Part shown: positions 7,790-18,086 of the stretch, one piece after another
Numbering within the stretch: position 1 is the stretch's first letter
Layout of the letters: each line of letters starts with the position of its first letter
DNA from: Pseudomonadota bacterium
Lineage (GTDB): Bacteria > Pseudomonadota > Gammaproteobacteria > Burkholderiales > Ferrovaceae
Assembly: GCA_021811145.1 (NCBI GenBank)
Contig: JAJZPN010000011.1
Location: 1-58,770 of the forward strand
Length of the DNA: 58,770 nucleotides
Direction of reading: 5' to 3'
Translations under genes and position numbers: made by a program
Notes under the pieces: model-generated
The model's database searches: none
What the model was told of the DNA's origin: nothing
The model's input: the letters and a program-made list of their open reading frames with translations, nothing else

Positions 7790-8796
7790 TATTTATCCAA
7801 CAGAATGCCTAAATGGTTATAAGCTAGTGGGGTTGCCACTCGACCTCGAGGTGTGCGTTGTAAAAATCCTTGCTGTATTAGGTAAGGTTCCAAGACATCT
7901 TCAATAGTATCTCGTGCCTCACCTAATGCTGCAGCCAAATTATCCACCCCCACAGGGCCACCGGCGAACTTTTCAATAATTAGAGTTAATAGTTTGGCAT
8001 CCATGATATCTAAACCCTGCGTATCCACTTCAAGCAATGTTAATGCCTGTTGGGCAACCGATAAATCGACCACACCACGCGCTTTAACTTCTGCAAAATC
8101 TCTCACTCGTTTTAATAAACGATTGGCAATACGTGGGGTACCGCGAGAACGACTTGCCAACTCTTTAACACTCACCTCATCAATATTCATCTGCATTAAT
8201 TGAGATGATCGGCCAACAATTTTCGCTAAGTCGGTTGTATTATAAAATTCAAGGCGCGCCACAATACCAAAGCGATCACGTAACGGATTAGTTAACATAC
8301 CAGCGCGCGTTGTCGCTCCTACTAGGGTAAAGGGAGGTAAATCAATTTTTACAGAACGGGCTGCAGGTCCTTCACCTATCATAATATCAATTTGATAGTC
8401 TTCCATTGCAGGATATAGGATCTCTTCCACCACAGGACTTAAACGGTGAATTTCATCTATAAATAATACATCCCCCGCTTCCAAATTAGTCAACAAAGCA
8501 GCCAAGTCGCCAGCTCTTTCTAAAACAGGACCAGAAGTTTGTCTTAACTGTACGCCCATTTCATGAGCAATAATATGTGCAAGAGTGGTTTTCCCCAGAC
8601 CAGGTGGGCCAAACAACAAGGTATGATCGAGTGCTTCCCCCCTTAATTTAGCCGCCTCAATAAAAATAGAGAGTTGCTCACGAACCTTATGCTGACCAAT
8701 ATAATCATTGAGCTGTTTTGGGCGTAGAGCGCGATCAAGCACGTCCTCATCACGCGACTGACTTTTTGCATCTAACAATCGTTCTGATTCAATCAC
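7789..8796 (-). CDS. ruvB: Holliday junction branch migration helicase RuvB
   Basis: Hexameric AAA+ motor that drives branch migration with RuvA. Walker A GPPGLGKT is at residues 63-70, Walker B with DEIH at 114-117, sensor 1 GATTRAG follows, then the arginine finger region LRDRFG, and a C-terminal winged helix with [16 protein letters not shown]. Length 335 is standard. The start is GTG 8796, overlapping the ruvA stop as GTGA. Confidence 0.98.
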   Translation of the reverse strand: MIESERLLDAKSQSRDEDVLDRALRPKQLNDYIGQHKVREQLSIFIEAAKLRGEALDHTLLFGPPGLGKTTLAHIIAHEMGVQLRQTSGPVLERAGDLAALLTNLEAGDVLFIDEIHRLSPVVEEILYPAMEDYQIDIMIGEGPAARSVKIDLPPFTLVGATTRAGMLTNPLRDRFGIVARLEFYNTTDLAKIVGRSSQLMQMNIDEVSVKELASRSRGTPRIANRLLKRVRDFAEVKARGVVDLSVAQQALTLLEVDTQGLDIMDAKLLTLIIEKFAGGPVGVDNLAAALGEARDTIEDVLEPYLIQQGFLQRTPRGRVATPLAYNHLGILLDK

Positions 8797-9389
8797 CGGG
8801 TGCCTCCTGTGCGCATTAACAATTTAAGCGCCGCTCGAATTCCCTCTTCAACAGAAGATACATCGTTAACCTGTTCGATTACTTTGGTCGCTTCCCGCTC
8901 TTGATAACCTAAAGCCAATAAAGCCTCAATAACTTCGTCTTTAACAGAGGGCGTGTATATGGTGGGGGATGCAGTTAACTCAGCAAATTTCACTACACTT
9001 TGCTTAAGTTCTAGCATTAAGCGCTCAGCTGTTTTCTTGCCCACTCCAGGAATATGCGTCAGTCTCACATGATCTTGCGTTAAAATTGCTCGATGCAACT
9101 CTTCAACGGAAAGACCTGAGAGTACGCTCAAAGCCAGTTTGGGCCCTACTCCAGTAATTTTTAATAACTGTCGAAACCATTGACGCTCAAGATCAGTATA
9201 AAAACCATACAATAATTGAGCATCTTCCCGCACCACGTGATGAATAAGTAAGGTAACACTTTGATTAAGTGGTGGCAGTTGATAGAAGGTACTCATGGGT
9301 ACATCAACTTCGTATCCTACTCCCGCCACATCAATCATTATTTGTGGCGGCTTAGTCTCAATCAGAACCCCTTGCAGACGGCCAATCAT
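8793..9389 (-). CDS. ruvA: Holliday junction DNA-binding subunit RuvA
   Basis: Tetrameric protein that binds four-way junctions and loads RuvB. I chose ATG 9389 ([11 protein letters not shown]), which overlaps the ruvC stop as ATGA; an in-frame upstream codon would add MGET. Domain I (OB fold) spans about 1-65. Two helix-hairpin-helix motifs follow ([15 protein letters not shown] and [17 protein letters not shown]). The C-terminal RuvB-binding domain III is at about 145-198 ([19 protein letters not shown]). Length 198 is normal. Confidence 0.97.
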   Translation of the reverse strand: MIGRLQGVLIETKPPQIMIDVAGVGYEVDVPMSTFYQLPPLNQSVTLLIHHVVREDAQLLYGFYTDLERQWFRQLLKITGVGPKLALSVLSGLSVEELHRAILTQDHVRLTHIPGVGKKTAERLMLELKQSVVKFAELTASPTIYTPSVKDEVIEALLALGYQEREATKVIEQVNDVSSVEEGIRAALKLLMRTGGTR

Positions 9390-9913
9390 TGTTTCACCCA
9401 TCGACCATGACGCCAGCTCATGCCTTGTAAACGATTAGGAAGTATTGGGTTAGCTTGTTCATGAGCATGTCTGATAGCGCAAGCCAAGGCGTCAGCAGGA
9501 TCAGTCGCGGGTCGTTTGGGCAATTGTAATAGTCGCATAACCATTTCTTGAATTTGTGCTTTTTGGGCGTGGCCATAGCCTACCACCCCTTGTTTAATTT
9601 GTAACGCAGTGTATTCAGCAACAGGGAGATGATGATGAACCGCCGCAGCAATAGCCACCCCTCTGGCCTGCCCTAACAATAACGTTGATTTTGGATTAAT
9701 GTTGACAAACACACTTTCAATTGCTACCTGATGAGGTTGATATTCCTCAATAACCTGACACACTCCTTCGAAAATAACTTTTAGTCGTTCAGGTAGCGTG
9801 TCAGTAACCGTTTTTATAGTACCGCTAGCAACATAGGTCATGTGTGATCGTTGTTGATCGATCACACCAAAACCTGTGTTTCTCAAACCAGGATCAAGTC
9901 CTAAAATACGAAT
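9386..9913 (-). CDS. ruvC: Crossover junction endonuclease RuvC, apparent ATT start
   Basis: Dimeric resolvase that nicks Holliday junctions. Four acidic residues form its RNase H-like active site. Read from ATT at 9913 the protein starts (M)[17 protein letters not shown], placing the first catalytic Asp at position 7 exactly as in the family. Later come AIESVF with the second acidic residue and [14 protein letters not shown] with the last two. An in-frame TGA at 9937-9935 precedes it, and no ATG, GTG or TTG exists between that stop and Asp7. AGGGGAG sits 8 bases before the ATT. A start further in would delete Asp7. Length 175 matches the family. It lies 17 bases after yebC. Confidence 0.93.
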   Translation of the reverse strand: MRILGLDPGLRNTGFGVIDQQRSHMTYVASGTIKTVTDTLPERLKVIFEGVCQVIEEYQPHQVAIESVFVNINPKSTLLLGQARGVAIAAAVHHHLPVAEYTALQIKQGVVGYGHAQKAQIQEMVMRLLQLPKRPATDPADALACAIRHAHEQANPILPNRLQGMSWRHGRWVKQ

Positions 9914-9930
9914 CGGGTTTTCTCCCCTTG

Positions 9931-10671
9931 TTATTCATCAACAATCACAGCCGTCGTATAGACAGCCTGAACATCATCCAAATTCTCAAGCGCATCGAGT
10001 AATTTTTGCATTTTGACTGCATCATCACCTGTTAATTCCGTTTCATTAGCGGGTTTCATCGTGACTTCAGCAAACTCTGCAGTGATACCTGCCTTTTCTA
10101 ACGCGCCTTTGATCTGTGAAAACTCATAGGGCGGAGTAATCACCTCAATACTGCCATCATCATTAGTCACTACATCTAGCGCACCTGTATCAAGAGCAAT
10201 TTCCATAACGAGATTTTCATCCGTACCTGGAGCATACATTAACTGCCCACAATGAGTAAAAAGGAAAGCAACTGATCCATCTGTACCCAAGTTACCACCA
10301 TGCTTAGTGAAAGCATGACGTACATCGGCAACAGTTCTAACTCGATTATCTGTTAAGCAGTCCACCATGACTGCAGCACCATTAATGCCATATCCTTCGT
10401 AGCGTACTTCTTCATAGTTGACGCCTTCTAGATCACCAGAGCCTCGCTTAATTGCTCGCTCAATGGTGTCTTTCGGCATGTTTTGGTCATAGGCTTTATC
10501 CACAGCCAAACGTAACCTAGGGTTAGTAGATAAGTCTCCTCCACCTAACCGTGCTGCAACCGTAATCTCTTTAATTAGACGTGTAAAAATTTTGCCACGT
10601 TTCGCATCTGCCGCTGCTTTTTTATGCTTAATATTGGCCCATTTAGAATGTCCTGCCACAATTACCACCAT
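9931..10671 (-). CDS. yebC: YebC/PmpR-family translation/transcription factor
   Basis: Three-domain cytoplasmic protein of the YebC family. Members have been linked to transcriptional control and to relieving ribosome stalling. The N-terminus ([20 protein letters not shown]) and the following [16 protein letters not shown] are diagnostic. The family normally begins M-A-G-H-S-K, so the GTG at 10659 (giving MAGHSK) is at least as likely a start as the ATG at 10671. Length is about 242-246. It precedes ruvC, a conserved order. Confidence 0.94.
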   Translation of the reverse strand: MVVIVAGHSKWANIKHKKAAADAKRGKIFTRLIKEITVAARLGGGDLSTNPRLRLAVDKAYDQNMPKDTIERAIKRGSGDLEGVNYEEVRYEGYGINGAAVMVDCLTDNRVRTVADVRHAFTKHGGNLGTDGSVAFLFTHCGQLMYAPGTDENLVMEIALDTGALDVVTNDDGSIEVITPPYEFSQIKGALEKAGITAEFAEVTMKPANETELTGDDAVKMQKLLDALENLDDVQAVYTTAVIVDE

Positions 10672-10790
10672 CTAAAATATCAAAATAGCATTTTAACATG
10701 GATGTTTAATTTGACACCCTGTTAAAAAACTCTAAACGCTTTTCCTGTGATACCATGCCACAATAAATAACTAATCCGTGACAGTTTATT

Positions 10791-11363
10791 ATGAGTGGCG
10801 AAAGACGCAATCAAATTCTCCAAGCGCTAGCTAGTATTTTAGAGCAACCCCTGCTAGCCAAAACCACCACAGCATATTTAGCTGAAAAACTAAATTTGTC
10901 TGAAGCGGCACTCTATAGACACTTTGCCAGTAAAGCACAAATGTTTGAAGGGTTAATTGAGTTTATTGAAGAAACACTCTTTACCCGCATGAATCGAATC
11001 ATTGAAGAGCAGCCTCAGCCACTCAATCAAATTGAATCCATTCTGACTTTACTGCTCGCATTTGCTGAAAAAAATCCTGGTATGACACGGGTGTTAATTG
11101 GGGATGCTCTGGTTCATGAAAACGATCGCCTACAAGTACGCGTTAATCAAGTTCATGACCGAATAGAGGCCACACTAAGACAGGCAATTCGATTACGTTT
11201 TACTGAACTTAACCAATTGACTACTCCACAACCCTCAATTCATGCCAATACATTAATGTGTATTATTATTGGCCGTTGGCATCAATTTGCTAAGACAGGT
11301 TTCAAACGTCGACCTCTTGAAGGATGGGATGAACAGTGGCGACAACTAAACAGGATTCTTTAA
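10791..11363 (+). CDS. slmA: Nucleoid occlusion factor SlmA
   Basis: TetR-fold DNA-binding protein that blocks FtsZ ring assembly over the nucleoid. The N-terminal helix-turn-helix reads [20 protein letters not shown] with [16 protein letters not shown] after it, very close to E. coli SlmA ([20 protein letters not shown]). The C-terminal part ([28 protein letters not shown]) also aligns. Length 190 against 198 in E. coli. It is transcribed divergently from yebC and ends at a bidirectional terminator shared with dksA. Confidence 0.93.
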   Translation: [190 protein letters not shown]

Positions 11364-11403
11364 GCCAATTTAGTGTAATTGTTATCTGGTTTCTATGACC
11401 AAT

Positions 11404-11440
11404 AAAAAAACCCTGCTTAAATTAGACAGGGTTTTTTATT
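11404..11440. terminator. Bidirectional terminator between slmA and dksA
   Basis: AAAAAACCCTG pairs with CAGGGTTTTTT around an 11-base loop. A-runs and T-runs flank both sides, so it can stop slmA transcripts (+) and dksA transcripts (-). Confidence 0.88.
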
Positions 11441-11462
11441 TAGTGCAACAAAAAGCCAGTCA

Positions 11463-11882
11463 CTATTTGGCAACTTGACGTTCACGCATTTCTTCAAGTT
11501 GTTTACAGTCAATACATAAACTTGCCGTGGGACGAGCCTGTAAGCGATTCAAACCAATTTCTACCCCGCAACTGGCGCAGTAACCATAATCTCCTGCTTC
11601 AATTTTAGCGATGGTTTCATCGATTTTTTTAATCAATTTACGCTCTCTATCACGGTTACGTAACTCCAGAGCCATATCAGATTCTTGACTAGCACGGTCA
11701 TTAGGGTCAGCAAACACCGTGGCCTCATCTTGCATGGTATGAACAGTACGATCTATATCATGACTCAGCTCAGATTTCCAGTCTTCAAGAAGAGCACGAA
11801 AATGCTCAAGCTGCTTTTTATTCATGTAACTTTCACCCTTTTTGGGTACATAGGGCTTAAATTGTTTTAATGTTTCAGCCAT
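11463..11882 (-). CDS. dksA: RNA polymerase-binding transcription factor DksA
   Basis: Binds the RNA polymerase secondary channel and works with ppGpp to repress rRNA promoters and activate amino-acid promoters. A long coiled coil (about 25-95) has its tip at FADPNDRAS (Asp59, Asp62, Ala64), equivalent to the key E. coli tip residues D71/D74/A76. A four-Cys zinc finger lies at C102-x2-C105 and C123-x2-C126. Length 139. The ATG at 11882 is used here; MNKKQLEHF at residue 20 is an alternative. Confidence 0.97.
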   Translation of the reverse strand: MAETLKQFKPYVPKKGESYMNKKQLEHFRALLEDWKSELSHDIDRTVHTMQDEATVFADPNDRASQESDMALELRNRDRERKLIKKIDETIAKIEAGDYGYCASCGVEIGLNRLQARPTASLCIDCKQLEEMRERQVAK

Positions 11883-11963
11883 AACCTTGAACTCATTTTT
11901 ATGTTAATCAAGTCAACTTACTACTCTAAAGAATCAGTCTAACACAGCAAATTGAAAGCTGTG

Positions 11964-14087
11964 TTACACCCCTTCTTCTTGAGTGGTCTCTGGTGCAACG
12001 GGAGGTTCCACTAATGCTTTCATACTCAAGCGTAAGCGTCCCTTCTCATCAGCCTCAAGCACTTTCACTTTAACCTGCTGCCCTTCCTTCAAATAATCAC
12101 CCACTGCATTAACACGCTCGTGAGCAATTTGAGAAATATGCAACAAGCCATCGCGTCCTGGTAATACGCTGACAATAGCACCAAAATCTAACAACTTAAG
12201 AACAGTTCCTTCATATACATGACCTACTTCTACTTCCGCTGTTAAATCTTGAATACGTTTTTTCGCTAACTCACCTGCCTCACCATTTACACAGGCGATA
12301 CTTACAGTACCATCATCTTGAATCTCAATAGTGGTTCCAGTCTCTTCTGTTAGAGCACGAATCACTGCCCCTCCCTTACCAATCACATCACGGATTTTTT
12401 CTGGATTGATTTTCATGGTAATGATACGTGGTGCAAAACTAGATAACTCCTCACGTACACTGGGTACAGCTTGCTTCATAATGCCTAAAATGTGCATACG
12501 TGCTTCCTTAGCTTGCGCTAGGGCCACTTGCATGATCTCTTTGGTAATACCGGTGATTTTGATATCCATCTGCAGGGCTGTGACACCACTATCCGTTCCT
12601 GCTACTTTAAAGTCCATATCACCTAAGTGATCTTCATCACCCAAGATATCTGTTAATACAGCAAAACGATTACCTTCTTTAATCAAACCCATGGCTACAC
12701 CAGCTGTATGCGCTTTAACAGGAACGCCTGCATCCATTAATGCAAGGGAGCCACCGCATACTGAGGCCATAGAACTTGAACCATTTGATTCGGTAATTTC
12801 TGACACCACGCGCATGGTATAGGAAAAATCTTCAGGCTTAGGTAGCGTTGCCACAAGAGCGCGTTTTGCAAGACGACCATGTCCAATTTCACGACGCTTA
12901 GGACTACCCACACGTCCTGTTTCTCCGGTGGAGTAAGGTGGGAAGTTATAATGCAACATAAAACGTTCTTTATATTCACCTTGAACGGCATCGATAATTT
13001 GTTCGTCTTTGGCGGTACCAAGGGTAGCAATAACTAAAGCTTGTGTTTCTCCACGGGTAAATAAAGCTGAACCGTGGGTACGAGGTAACACTCCAACACG
13101 TACAGTAATTGGACGAACAGTTCTGGTATCACGTCCATCGATACGTGGTTCACCATCTAAAATCTGACCGCGCACGATACGCGCTTCAAGATCACCAAAC
13201 AATGTTTTAATGCGGTTTTCGGTATCAGCATCAGCACCTTCTGCTAACAATGCTGTTAAAGCCTTTTCACGTAACTCGCCAATTCTCGTGTTTCTCTCTT
13301 GCTTTGCGCGGATACGATAAGCTACCTTCAAGTCTTCTTTAACCAAAGCCTCTAACTGACTAATTAATGCTTCATCTTTTGGTGCCGCTTGCCAATCCCA
13401 ATCATCACGACCAGCCTCTTGAGCCAACTCATTAATTGCTTGGATTGCTGCCTGCATTTGTTCATGACCAAACACCACTGCACCTAACATCACATCTTCT
13501 GGTAATTCATTGGCTTCTGATTCAACCATCAAAACAGCATCTTTAGTCCCTGCTACAACCAAGTCCATTTGTGACTGAGGTAATTCGCTAGCTAATGGGT
13601 TTAGCACATACTGGCCATTGATATAACCGACTCGGGCGGCACCAATAGGTCCATTAAATGGAATACCTGCTAGAGCCACAGCAGCAGAGGCACCAATCAT
13701 GGAAGGAATATCGGGATCAATGTCATTGTTACTGGACATTACAGTAGCAATAATCTGAACTTCGTTATAAAACCCTTCTGGAAACAAGGGACGCAATGGA
13801 CGATCAATTAAACGTGATGTCAACGTTTCTTTTTCTGTTGGACGTCCTTCGCGCTTAAAGAAGCCACCAGGAATTCTACCGCCCGCATAAAAGCGCTCTT
13901 GATAGTCAACTGTTAAAGGGAAAAAATCTTGACCAGGTTTAGCTGATTTTTGTGCAACACAAGTAACAAGTACCACTGTATCGTCTACACTGATCATCAC
14001 AGCGCCATCGGCTTGACGAGCAATCTCGCCTGTTTCAAGTGTTACCTGATGACGACCCCACTGAAATGTTTTTGTGACTTTATTCAC
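11964..14087 (-). CDS. pnp: Polynucleotide phosphorylase
   Basis: Trimeric 3'-5' exoribonuclease that uses phosphate and takes part in RNA decay. Two RNase PH-like domains are evident: the first with [15 protein letters not shown] and [11 protein letters not shown], the second with [34 protein letters not shown] and the catalytic region [23 protein letters not shown] domain (about 555-615, [15 protein letters not shown]) and an S1 domain (about 622-692, [12 protein letters not shown]) follow. Length 707 is normal. The start is GTG 14087 with GGAGGA upstream. It follows rpsO, the classic pairing. Confidence 0.98.
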   Translation of the reverse strand: MNKVTKTFQWGRHQVTLETGEIARQADGAVMISVDDTVVLVTCVAQKSAKPGQDFFPLTVDYQERFYAGGRIPGGFFKREGRPTEKETLTSRLIDRPLRPLFPEGFYNEVQIIATVMSSNNDIDPDIPSMIGASAAVALAGIPFNGPIGAARVGYINGQYVLNPLASELPQSQMDLVVAGTKDAVLMVESEANELPEDVMLGAVVFGHEQMQAAIQAINELAQEAGRDDWDWQAAPKDEALISQLEALVKEDLKVAYRIRAKQERNTRIGELREKALTALLAEGADADTENRIKTLFGDLEARIVRGQILDGEPRIDGRDTRTVRPITVRVGVLPRTHGSALFTRGETQALVIATLGTAKDEQIIDAVQGEYKERFMLHYNFPPYSTGETGRVGSPKRREIGHGRLAKRALVATLPKPEDFSYTMRVVSEITESNGSSSMASVCGGSLALMDAGVPVKAHTAGVAMGLIKEGNRFAVLTDILGDEDHLGDMDFKVAGTDSGVTALQMDIKITGITKEIMQVALAQAKEARMHILGIMKQAVPSVREELSSFAPRIITMKINPEKIRDVIGKGGAVIRALTEETGTTIEIQDDGTVSIACVNGEAGELAKKRIQDLTAEVEVGHVYEGTVLKLLDFGAIVSVLPGRDGLLHISQIAHERVNAVGDYLKEGQQVKVKVLEADEKGRLRLSMKALVEPPVAPETTQEEGV

Positions 14088-14121
14088 AGGACAATCCTCC
14101 TGAATGCTGAATTAAAATTAA

Positions 14122-14155
14122 AACGCGGTGTACCTTAGTGAGGCAACACCGCGTT
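14122..14155 (-). terminator. Long hairpin between rpsO and pnp
   Basis: A perfect 10-bp stem (AACGCGGTGT / ACACCGCGTT) is followed on the minus strand by TTAATTTTAATT. A second hairpin (ATTGGGA / TCCCAAT, 14164-14182) overlaps the rpsO stop. In E. coli this spacer holds the rpsO terminator and the RNase III site through which PNPase controls its own mRNA. The same dual role is plausible here. Confidence 0.7.
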
Positions 14156-14181
14156 TATCAATGATTGGGAAAGAATCCCAA

Positions 14182-14451
14182 TTACTTACGAATACCTAAA
14201 CGACCGATCAATTGACGATAGCCGTCAACGTTCTTACGCTTAAAATAATCAAGCAAACTACGACGTTGGCTCACGAGCTTGAGCAAACCACGACGTGAAT
14301 GATGATCTTTAACATGTGATTTAAAATGCTCAGTCAACTGATTGATGCGGTTGGTTAACAACGCGATCTGAACTTCAGGTGACCCAGTATCATTAGGGGC
14401 ACGACGGTAATCTGCCATGATTTGTGCTTTTTCTGCTGCACTGCTTGCCAT
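14182..14451 (-). CDS. rpsO: Small ribosomal subunit protein uS15
   Basis: Primary 16S rRNA-binding protein of the small subunit. It carries the family signature [20 protein letters not shown] and the C-terminal [22 protein letters not shown] chose the ATG at 14451 ([10 protein letters not shown]), which has GGAG 6 bases upstream and gives the standard 89 residues; an in-frame codon 12 bases upstream is not needed. Confidence 0.98.
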   Translation of the reverse strand: MASSAAEKAQIMADYRRAPNDTGSPEVQIALLTNRINQLTEHFKSHVKDHHSRRGLLKLVSQRRSLLDYFKRKNVDGYRQLIGRLGIRK

Positions 14452-14618
14452 GGATATCTCCAAACTGTATTAACTTTATAAGAAAGCTTTGCATTATACG
14501 TCTAAAACATACTTTTTTGCAAACTAATGATTAGGTTCGATTTTCTCACTTATTTACGGGGCTTAAAAAGGTTTTTCCTTTTCCGATTATTAGAAAACCC
14601 TAATTTAGCTCATTCTAT

Positions 14619-15875
14619 TTAACTTAAAAGATAACTATTTTTCTTAATTATTGCGCTAATACGTTTGGCTGTATTGCGCCGAACCGGATAATTCAAGAAA
14701 AGTCCAATCTGGTCATGGATGATATTAATAATACGATCAATAGTATGTTGCGCAAAGCGTTGCGTTAATCCTGAATTCAGTGCCAAATCAATAATATGCT
14801 GACGTGTTGGCTGCCTACTTTCACCTTCGACATCCATCTGATGATGTCCATTAATTCCTGTATTAAATGTTAAATCATAAGCAGGAGAGAGCGTCCAATT
14901 TCCGCGACTATCCATTAAATAGCTAAAGTTCTTAGTGTGATCATCGCGATTATTCATACATACATTAAAAACGCAACGTATAAATGCATTTTGCACTTCA
15001 ACTTCACTCTTAGTCAAAAAACGTGTTGTGCGCAAAAACGTGCTATAGCTACAATCAGGTACACGAAAATTTGCATGCAATACGCCAGCCAGACTATGCA
15101 TAGGCACACGTGTCTCACCATAACGATCAAAACGACGTATTAACAGGGCGCTTAGTTTATTGTTGATGGAAAAAAAATGGTTCTCAGGAACAACCAGATT
15201 ACAAAGTTGCGCTACATGTAAATATGCTGCCTCAAGCGCACTGACTTCTTCATGTTCATTTTGCCCAGGAAACTTAACTAACCAAGGCTCAGAACCAACA
15301 AAAGGATGAGTGCTCATCGCCTTTGTTGTAGGTGAATAATACACAAGGGCTTTGGGTCTAGCCCCTTGTGGCGATCCACCCATTAGCGCTAACTCCTTGA
15401 GAATTACAGTATCCCTGTCTTGTTGTACATTCACAATTGCCTTAGCAAGATCCACCATATTTAAATCTATAAGGTTGCTATCGAGACCCATACTAGGTTG
15501 GTAAGTTAAGGCTCCCATAGTATGCTGCCCTAAAAAAGCCAATCGCTCTAAGGGGTGGATTAAATGGGATTCTCGATTATGATAACGTTTAAAATATCGA
15601 TCTATTAGCAGCATTCCCCAGCCATCTGGCAAGCTATCTGCGAATAACCCCGCCAACTGAAAAGGTTGATCTTTAAAACTAAAAGTTTGGCTTGATAAAG
15701 GTAAATGACGAGGAGAGAATTCCAAACCATGGGCTAGCGCTTCGTTAGAATATTCAAACAAAGTCTGCTTTCTATCTGAGATAAGTGTACCAAGCGGCCA
15801 GCTCTCACCCCAACCTTGATATTGAACCGTCAGTTTATAAAGCTTATCACCTGTCTTAATAGACACCATAGTCAT
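14619..15875 (-). CDS. hipA: HipA-family toxin kinase
   Basis: Serine/threonine kinase toxin. The E. coli homologue phosphorylates glutamyl-tRNA synthetase and induces persistence. An N-terminal couple_hipA-type domain (about 1-125) precedes the kinase fold. The Gly-rich loop GGSPQGARPK is at 166-175, the ATP-lysine in WLVKF at 201, RRFDR at 247-251, the catalytic loop NRDDHTKNF at 309-317 and the metal-binding PAYDLTF at 330-336. All catalytic residues look intact. Length 418 is close to E. coli HipA (440). Its ATG overlaps the hipB stop as TAATG. The substrate cannot be read from sequence. Confidence 0.9.
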   Translation of the reverse strand: MTMVSIKTGDKLYKLTVQYQGWGESWPLGTLISDRKQTLFEYSNEALAHGLEFSPRHLPLSSQTFSFKDQPFQLAGLFADSLPDGWGMLLIDRYFKRYHNRESHLIHPLERLAFLGQHTMGALTYQPSMGLDSNLIDLNMVDLAKAIVNVQQDRDTVILKELALMGGSPQGARPKALVYYSPTTKAMSTHPFVGSEPWLVKFPGQNEHEEVSALEAAYLHVAQLCNLVVPENHFFSINNKLSALLIRRFDRYGETRVPMHSLAGVLHANFRVPDCSYSTFLRTTRFLTKSEVEVQNAFIRCVFNVCMNNRDDHTKNFSYLMDSRGNWTLSPAYDLTFNTGINGHHQMDVEGESRQPTRQHIIDLALNSGLTQRFAQHTIDRIINIIHDQIGLFLNYPVRRNTAKRISAIIKKNSYLLS

Positions 15876-16183
15876 TAGGATTTCTTTTTCGCAACACGTT
15901 TACGATCTTTTAATGCATGGTATTGCTCTAATGCATTAATTGTCACATCTTTAGTTTGCGCCAAAATATCTAATTCTTGAATCGCGCCAAGAGCTGTAAT
16001 CAAACGAATAAAAGTACTGAGCGTTGCCCCCTCACCCTGCTCAAAGCGTTGCAATGTGGCGATACCAACACCAGCTTTTAAAGCCAACTCTGACTGAGTC
16101 AAGCTTTTGGCTATACGTAATTTCGCTAAACGTTGGCCAAGCTCTACTCTGATTTCTGATTCAGTTGAAAAATAAAAATCCAT
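15875..16183 (-). CDS. hipB: HipB-family antitoxin/repressor (XRE HTH)
   Basis: DNA-binding antitoxin expected to repress its own operon and neutralise HipA. The helix-turn-helix spans about 13-70 (LGQRLAKLRIAKSLTQSELA, then GVGIATLQRFEQGEGA), a clear XRE/Cro pattern. The C-terminal tail is Lys/Arg rich (DRKRVAKKKS). Length 102. The ATG at 16183 lies only 6 bases after a perfect TATAAT, so the message may be leaderless. Two ATCA-N4-TGAT palindromes upstream are candidate operators. Confidence 0.9.
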   Translation of the reverse strand: MDFYFSTESEIRVELGQRLAKLRIAKSLTQSELALKAGVGIATLQRFEQGEGATLSTFIRLITALGAIQELDILAQTKDVTINALEQYHALKDRKRVAKKKS

Positions 16184-16250
16184 ACCAACATTATATCATT
16201 TTTGATGTTTATAATTCATTTTAATTACTTAAAAAATCAATAATGATTTT
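16184..16250 (-). promoter_or_regulatory. hipBA promoter with two candidate HipB operators
   Basis: The -10 box TATAAT occupies 16195-16190 and is followed by 6 bases and the hipB ATG. Two palindromes of identical form, ATCA-N4-TGAT, lie at 16195-16206 (overlapping the -10) and 16236-16247 (extended arms AAAATCA/TGATTTT). Their centres are 41 bp apart, close to four helical turns. The -35 is weak (TGAATT at a 17-bp spacer). Operator function is inferred from the repeat and the adjacent HTH gene. Confidence 0.55.
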
Positions 16251-16281
16251 TAAAAAAAGGATATAGGCCGTTAAAGTGTCT

Positions 16282-17982
16282 TTATTGATATCCGACCGTT
16301 CCATCTCGTCTTGGATCTGCAGCCCCCCAATAACTCTTATGCTCCTCATCGAACCCCACCGCTTGAACAGACCCCTGCGCTTCAGGATTAATTGTAAATT
16401 GATGTCCTAGCTGCTCTAGCTCTGTTTTAAGCTGCTGCGGAAAGTTTTTTTCAATAAAGGTTAAGCCGCTACCATTCATGACTGCGTAACGAGGTGTATC
16501 AATAACCTGTTGCGGAACGTCATGTAGATCAAGTAACCCTTGGCTAACCTGTACGAGAGTACTGATTATAGTCGGCCCACCTGGAGAGCCATAGGCCAAT
16601 AACCAATGACCTTTGTGAAATACCATAATAGGAGACATACTACTGCGCGGACGAAGTCCGGCTTTAACTTGGTTAGGTGACGCCTTACCGTCAGGCAGAG
16701 TGGGATTGGCATCAAAATCAGTTAATTCGTTATTCAAGAAAAACCCATATTGTGGCACCCATAATCCACTACCCCACAATTGCTCAACAGTACTCGTGCA
16801 ACTCACCACATTACCTTCTTTATCAACAATTGAAAAATGGGTGGTATTAGTTCCACTTGGTGTGGGTGGCAATACAGTGTGAACTGGTAACTGTCCTTCC
16901 ACTAACAAACGTGAGCGCTGCGCTAAAAATGAACGATTGAGTACTTGCGTTGGATCAATAAGCATTTGTTGAGGATCGCCAAAATAATCGGCTCGATCCT
17001 GGAAAGCCAATGACAACGCTTGTAATGACATATGGTCTCGATACAGCGCATCATGCCAATTGTTTTTGGTGGCGTAGGATTCGAGTAAACCCAATGTTTC
17101 AAATAAAGTACTGGCTCCAGATGAAGGAGGCGGCATCCCTACAATATGATAATCACGGTAATTGAAACTCAACACTTTTCTGAAATAAACGTGATAGTGA
17201 TCAAGATCATTTAAGGTCATCCGTCCCCAACCTGCAGGACCCATACTTGAGTGGCGTTGAGTGCTGACAATAGCCTGAGCAATCTCTCCTTTGTAAAAAG
17301 GATCAATCCCTTCTTTTGCAATCAGCTCAAATGTGTGAGCCAGTTCTGGCTGGACTAAGCGTTGCCCTACATGTAAAGGGGTTCCATCTTGATTAAAAAA
17401 CCGCTCTTTTGCCTCTTTGGAAAGCGTTGCTCGTGAATCCTTTAATGCTCCCGCCAAATAGGGAGTAACAACAAACCCCTCAGCAGCCAAATGAATAGCA
17501 GGCTGTAACACTTGACCTAAAGACAACTTACCCCATTGAGTGACTACAGCGTTAAACCCTGCCAAGGTTCCTGGTACGCCCACGCTAATTCCACTTGTTG
17601 AATTTTGTGCAAAGCTATGACCCATAAACTGATCAGGAGTGGCCATCAGAGGAGCAGATTCTCTGGCATCAATAGCGTAGACTTGATGAGTTTTGGCAAG
17701 ATACACCAAAATAAATGCACCACCACCAATACCTGAAGATTGGGGTTCCACTACATTTAATGCAAACTGAACGGCTGCGGCGGCATCAATGGCATTACCC
17801 CCAGAGCGCAAGACAGATAGACCCGCTTGTGTTGCAAGGGGATGAGAAGTAGAGACAACACCATCTAATGAATCAGCGTGAACCGTGATTGAAAGACCTG
17901 TCACTATCTGCAACAAAGCAACAACAACAAAATTCTTTATAGAAATCAGTCTGTTAAAAATATTTAAACGCATTGGTTTCAT
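16282..17982 (-). CDS. ggt: Gamma-glutamyltranspeptidase (periplasmic)
   Basis: Ntn-hydrolase that cleaves gamma-glutamyl bonds of glutathione and transfers or hydrolyses the glutamyl group. A hydrophobic signal segment ends near residue 36 (ITVHA). The autoprocessing site and nucleophile lie in NTTHFSIVD, with Thr380 the likely catalytic residue generating a ~20-kDa small subunit. Supporting motifs are VVSTSHPLATQAG, GGNAIDAAAAVQFALNVVEP, GIGGGAF, DARESAP and SSMSPIMVF. Length 566 is normal. It stands alone between hipBA and pssA. Confidence 0.96.
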   Translation of the reverse strand: MKPMRLNIFNRLISIKNFVVVALLQIVTGLSITVHADSLDGVVSTSHPLATQAGLSVLRSGGNAIDAAAAVQFALNVVEPQSSGIGGGAFILVYLAKTHQVYAIDARESAPLMATPDQFMGHSFAQNSTSGISVGVPGTLAGFNAVVTQWGKLSLGQVLQPAIHLAAEGFVVTPYLAGALKDSRATLSKEAKERFFNQDGTPLHVGQRLVQPELAHTFELIAKEGIDPFYKGEIAQAIVSTQRHSSMGPAGWGRMTLNDLDHYHVYFRKVLSFNYRDYHIVGMPPPSSGASTLFETLGLLESYATKNNWHDALYRDHMSLQALSLAFQDRADYFGDPQQMLIDPTQVLNRSFLAQRSRLLVEGQLPVHTVLPPTPSGTNTTHFSIVDKEGNVVSCTSTVEQLWGSGLWVPQYGFFLNNELTDFDANPTLPDGKASPNQVKAGLRPRSSMSPIMVFHKGHWLLAYGSPGGPTIISTLVQVSQGLLDLHDVPQQVIDTPRYAVMNGSGLTFIEKNFPQQLKTELEQLGHQFTINPEAQGSVQAVGFDEEHKSYWGAADPRRDGTVGYQ

Positions 17983-18015
17983 GGTTTCGTTATAAATATT
18001 TACAATTAAGTTAAT

Positions 18016-18044
18016 GGAAAAAGAGGTTTTTTAAAGTCACCTCT
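18016..18044 (-). terminator. Probable terminator of the ilvBNC-psd-pssA run
   Basis: On the minus strand, AGAGGT (18044-18039) pairs with ACCTCT (18027-18022), followed by TTTTTCC. It lies about 75 bases beyond the pssA stop. Confidence 0.55.
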
Positions 18045-18086
18045 GTTATTGTAATAGGGCAGACAGTGAAATCAGAGCTATAAGTT

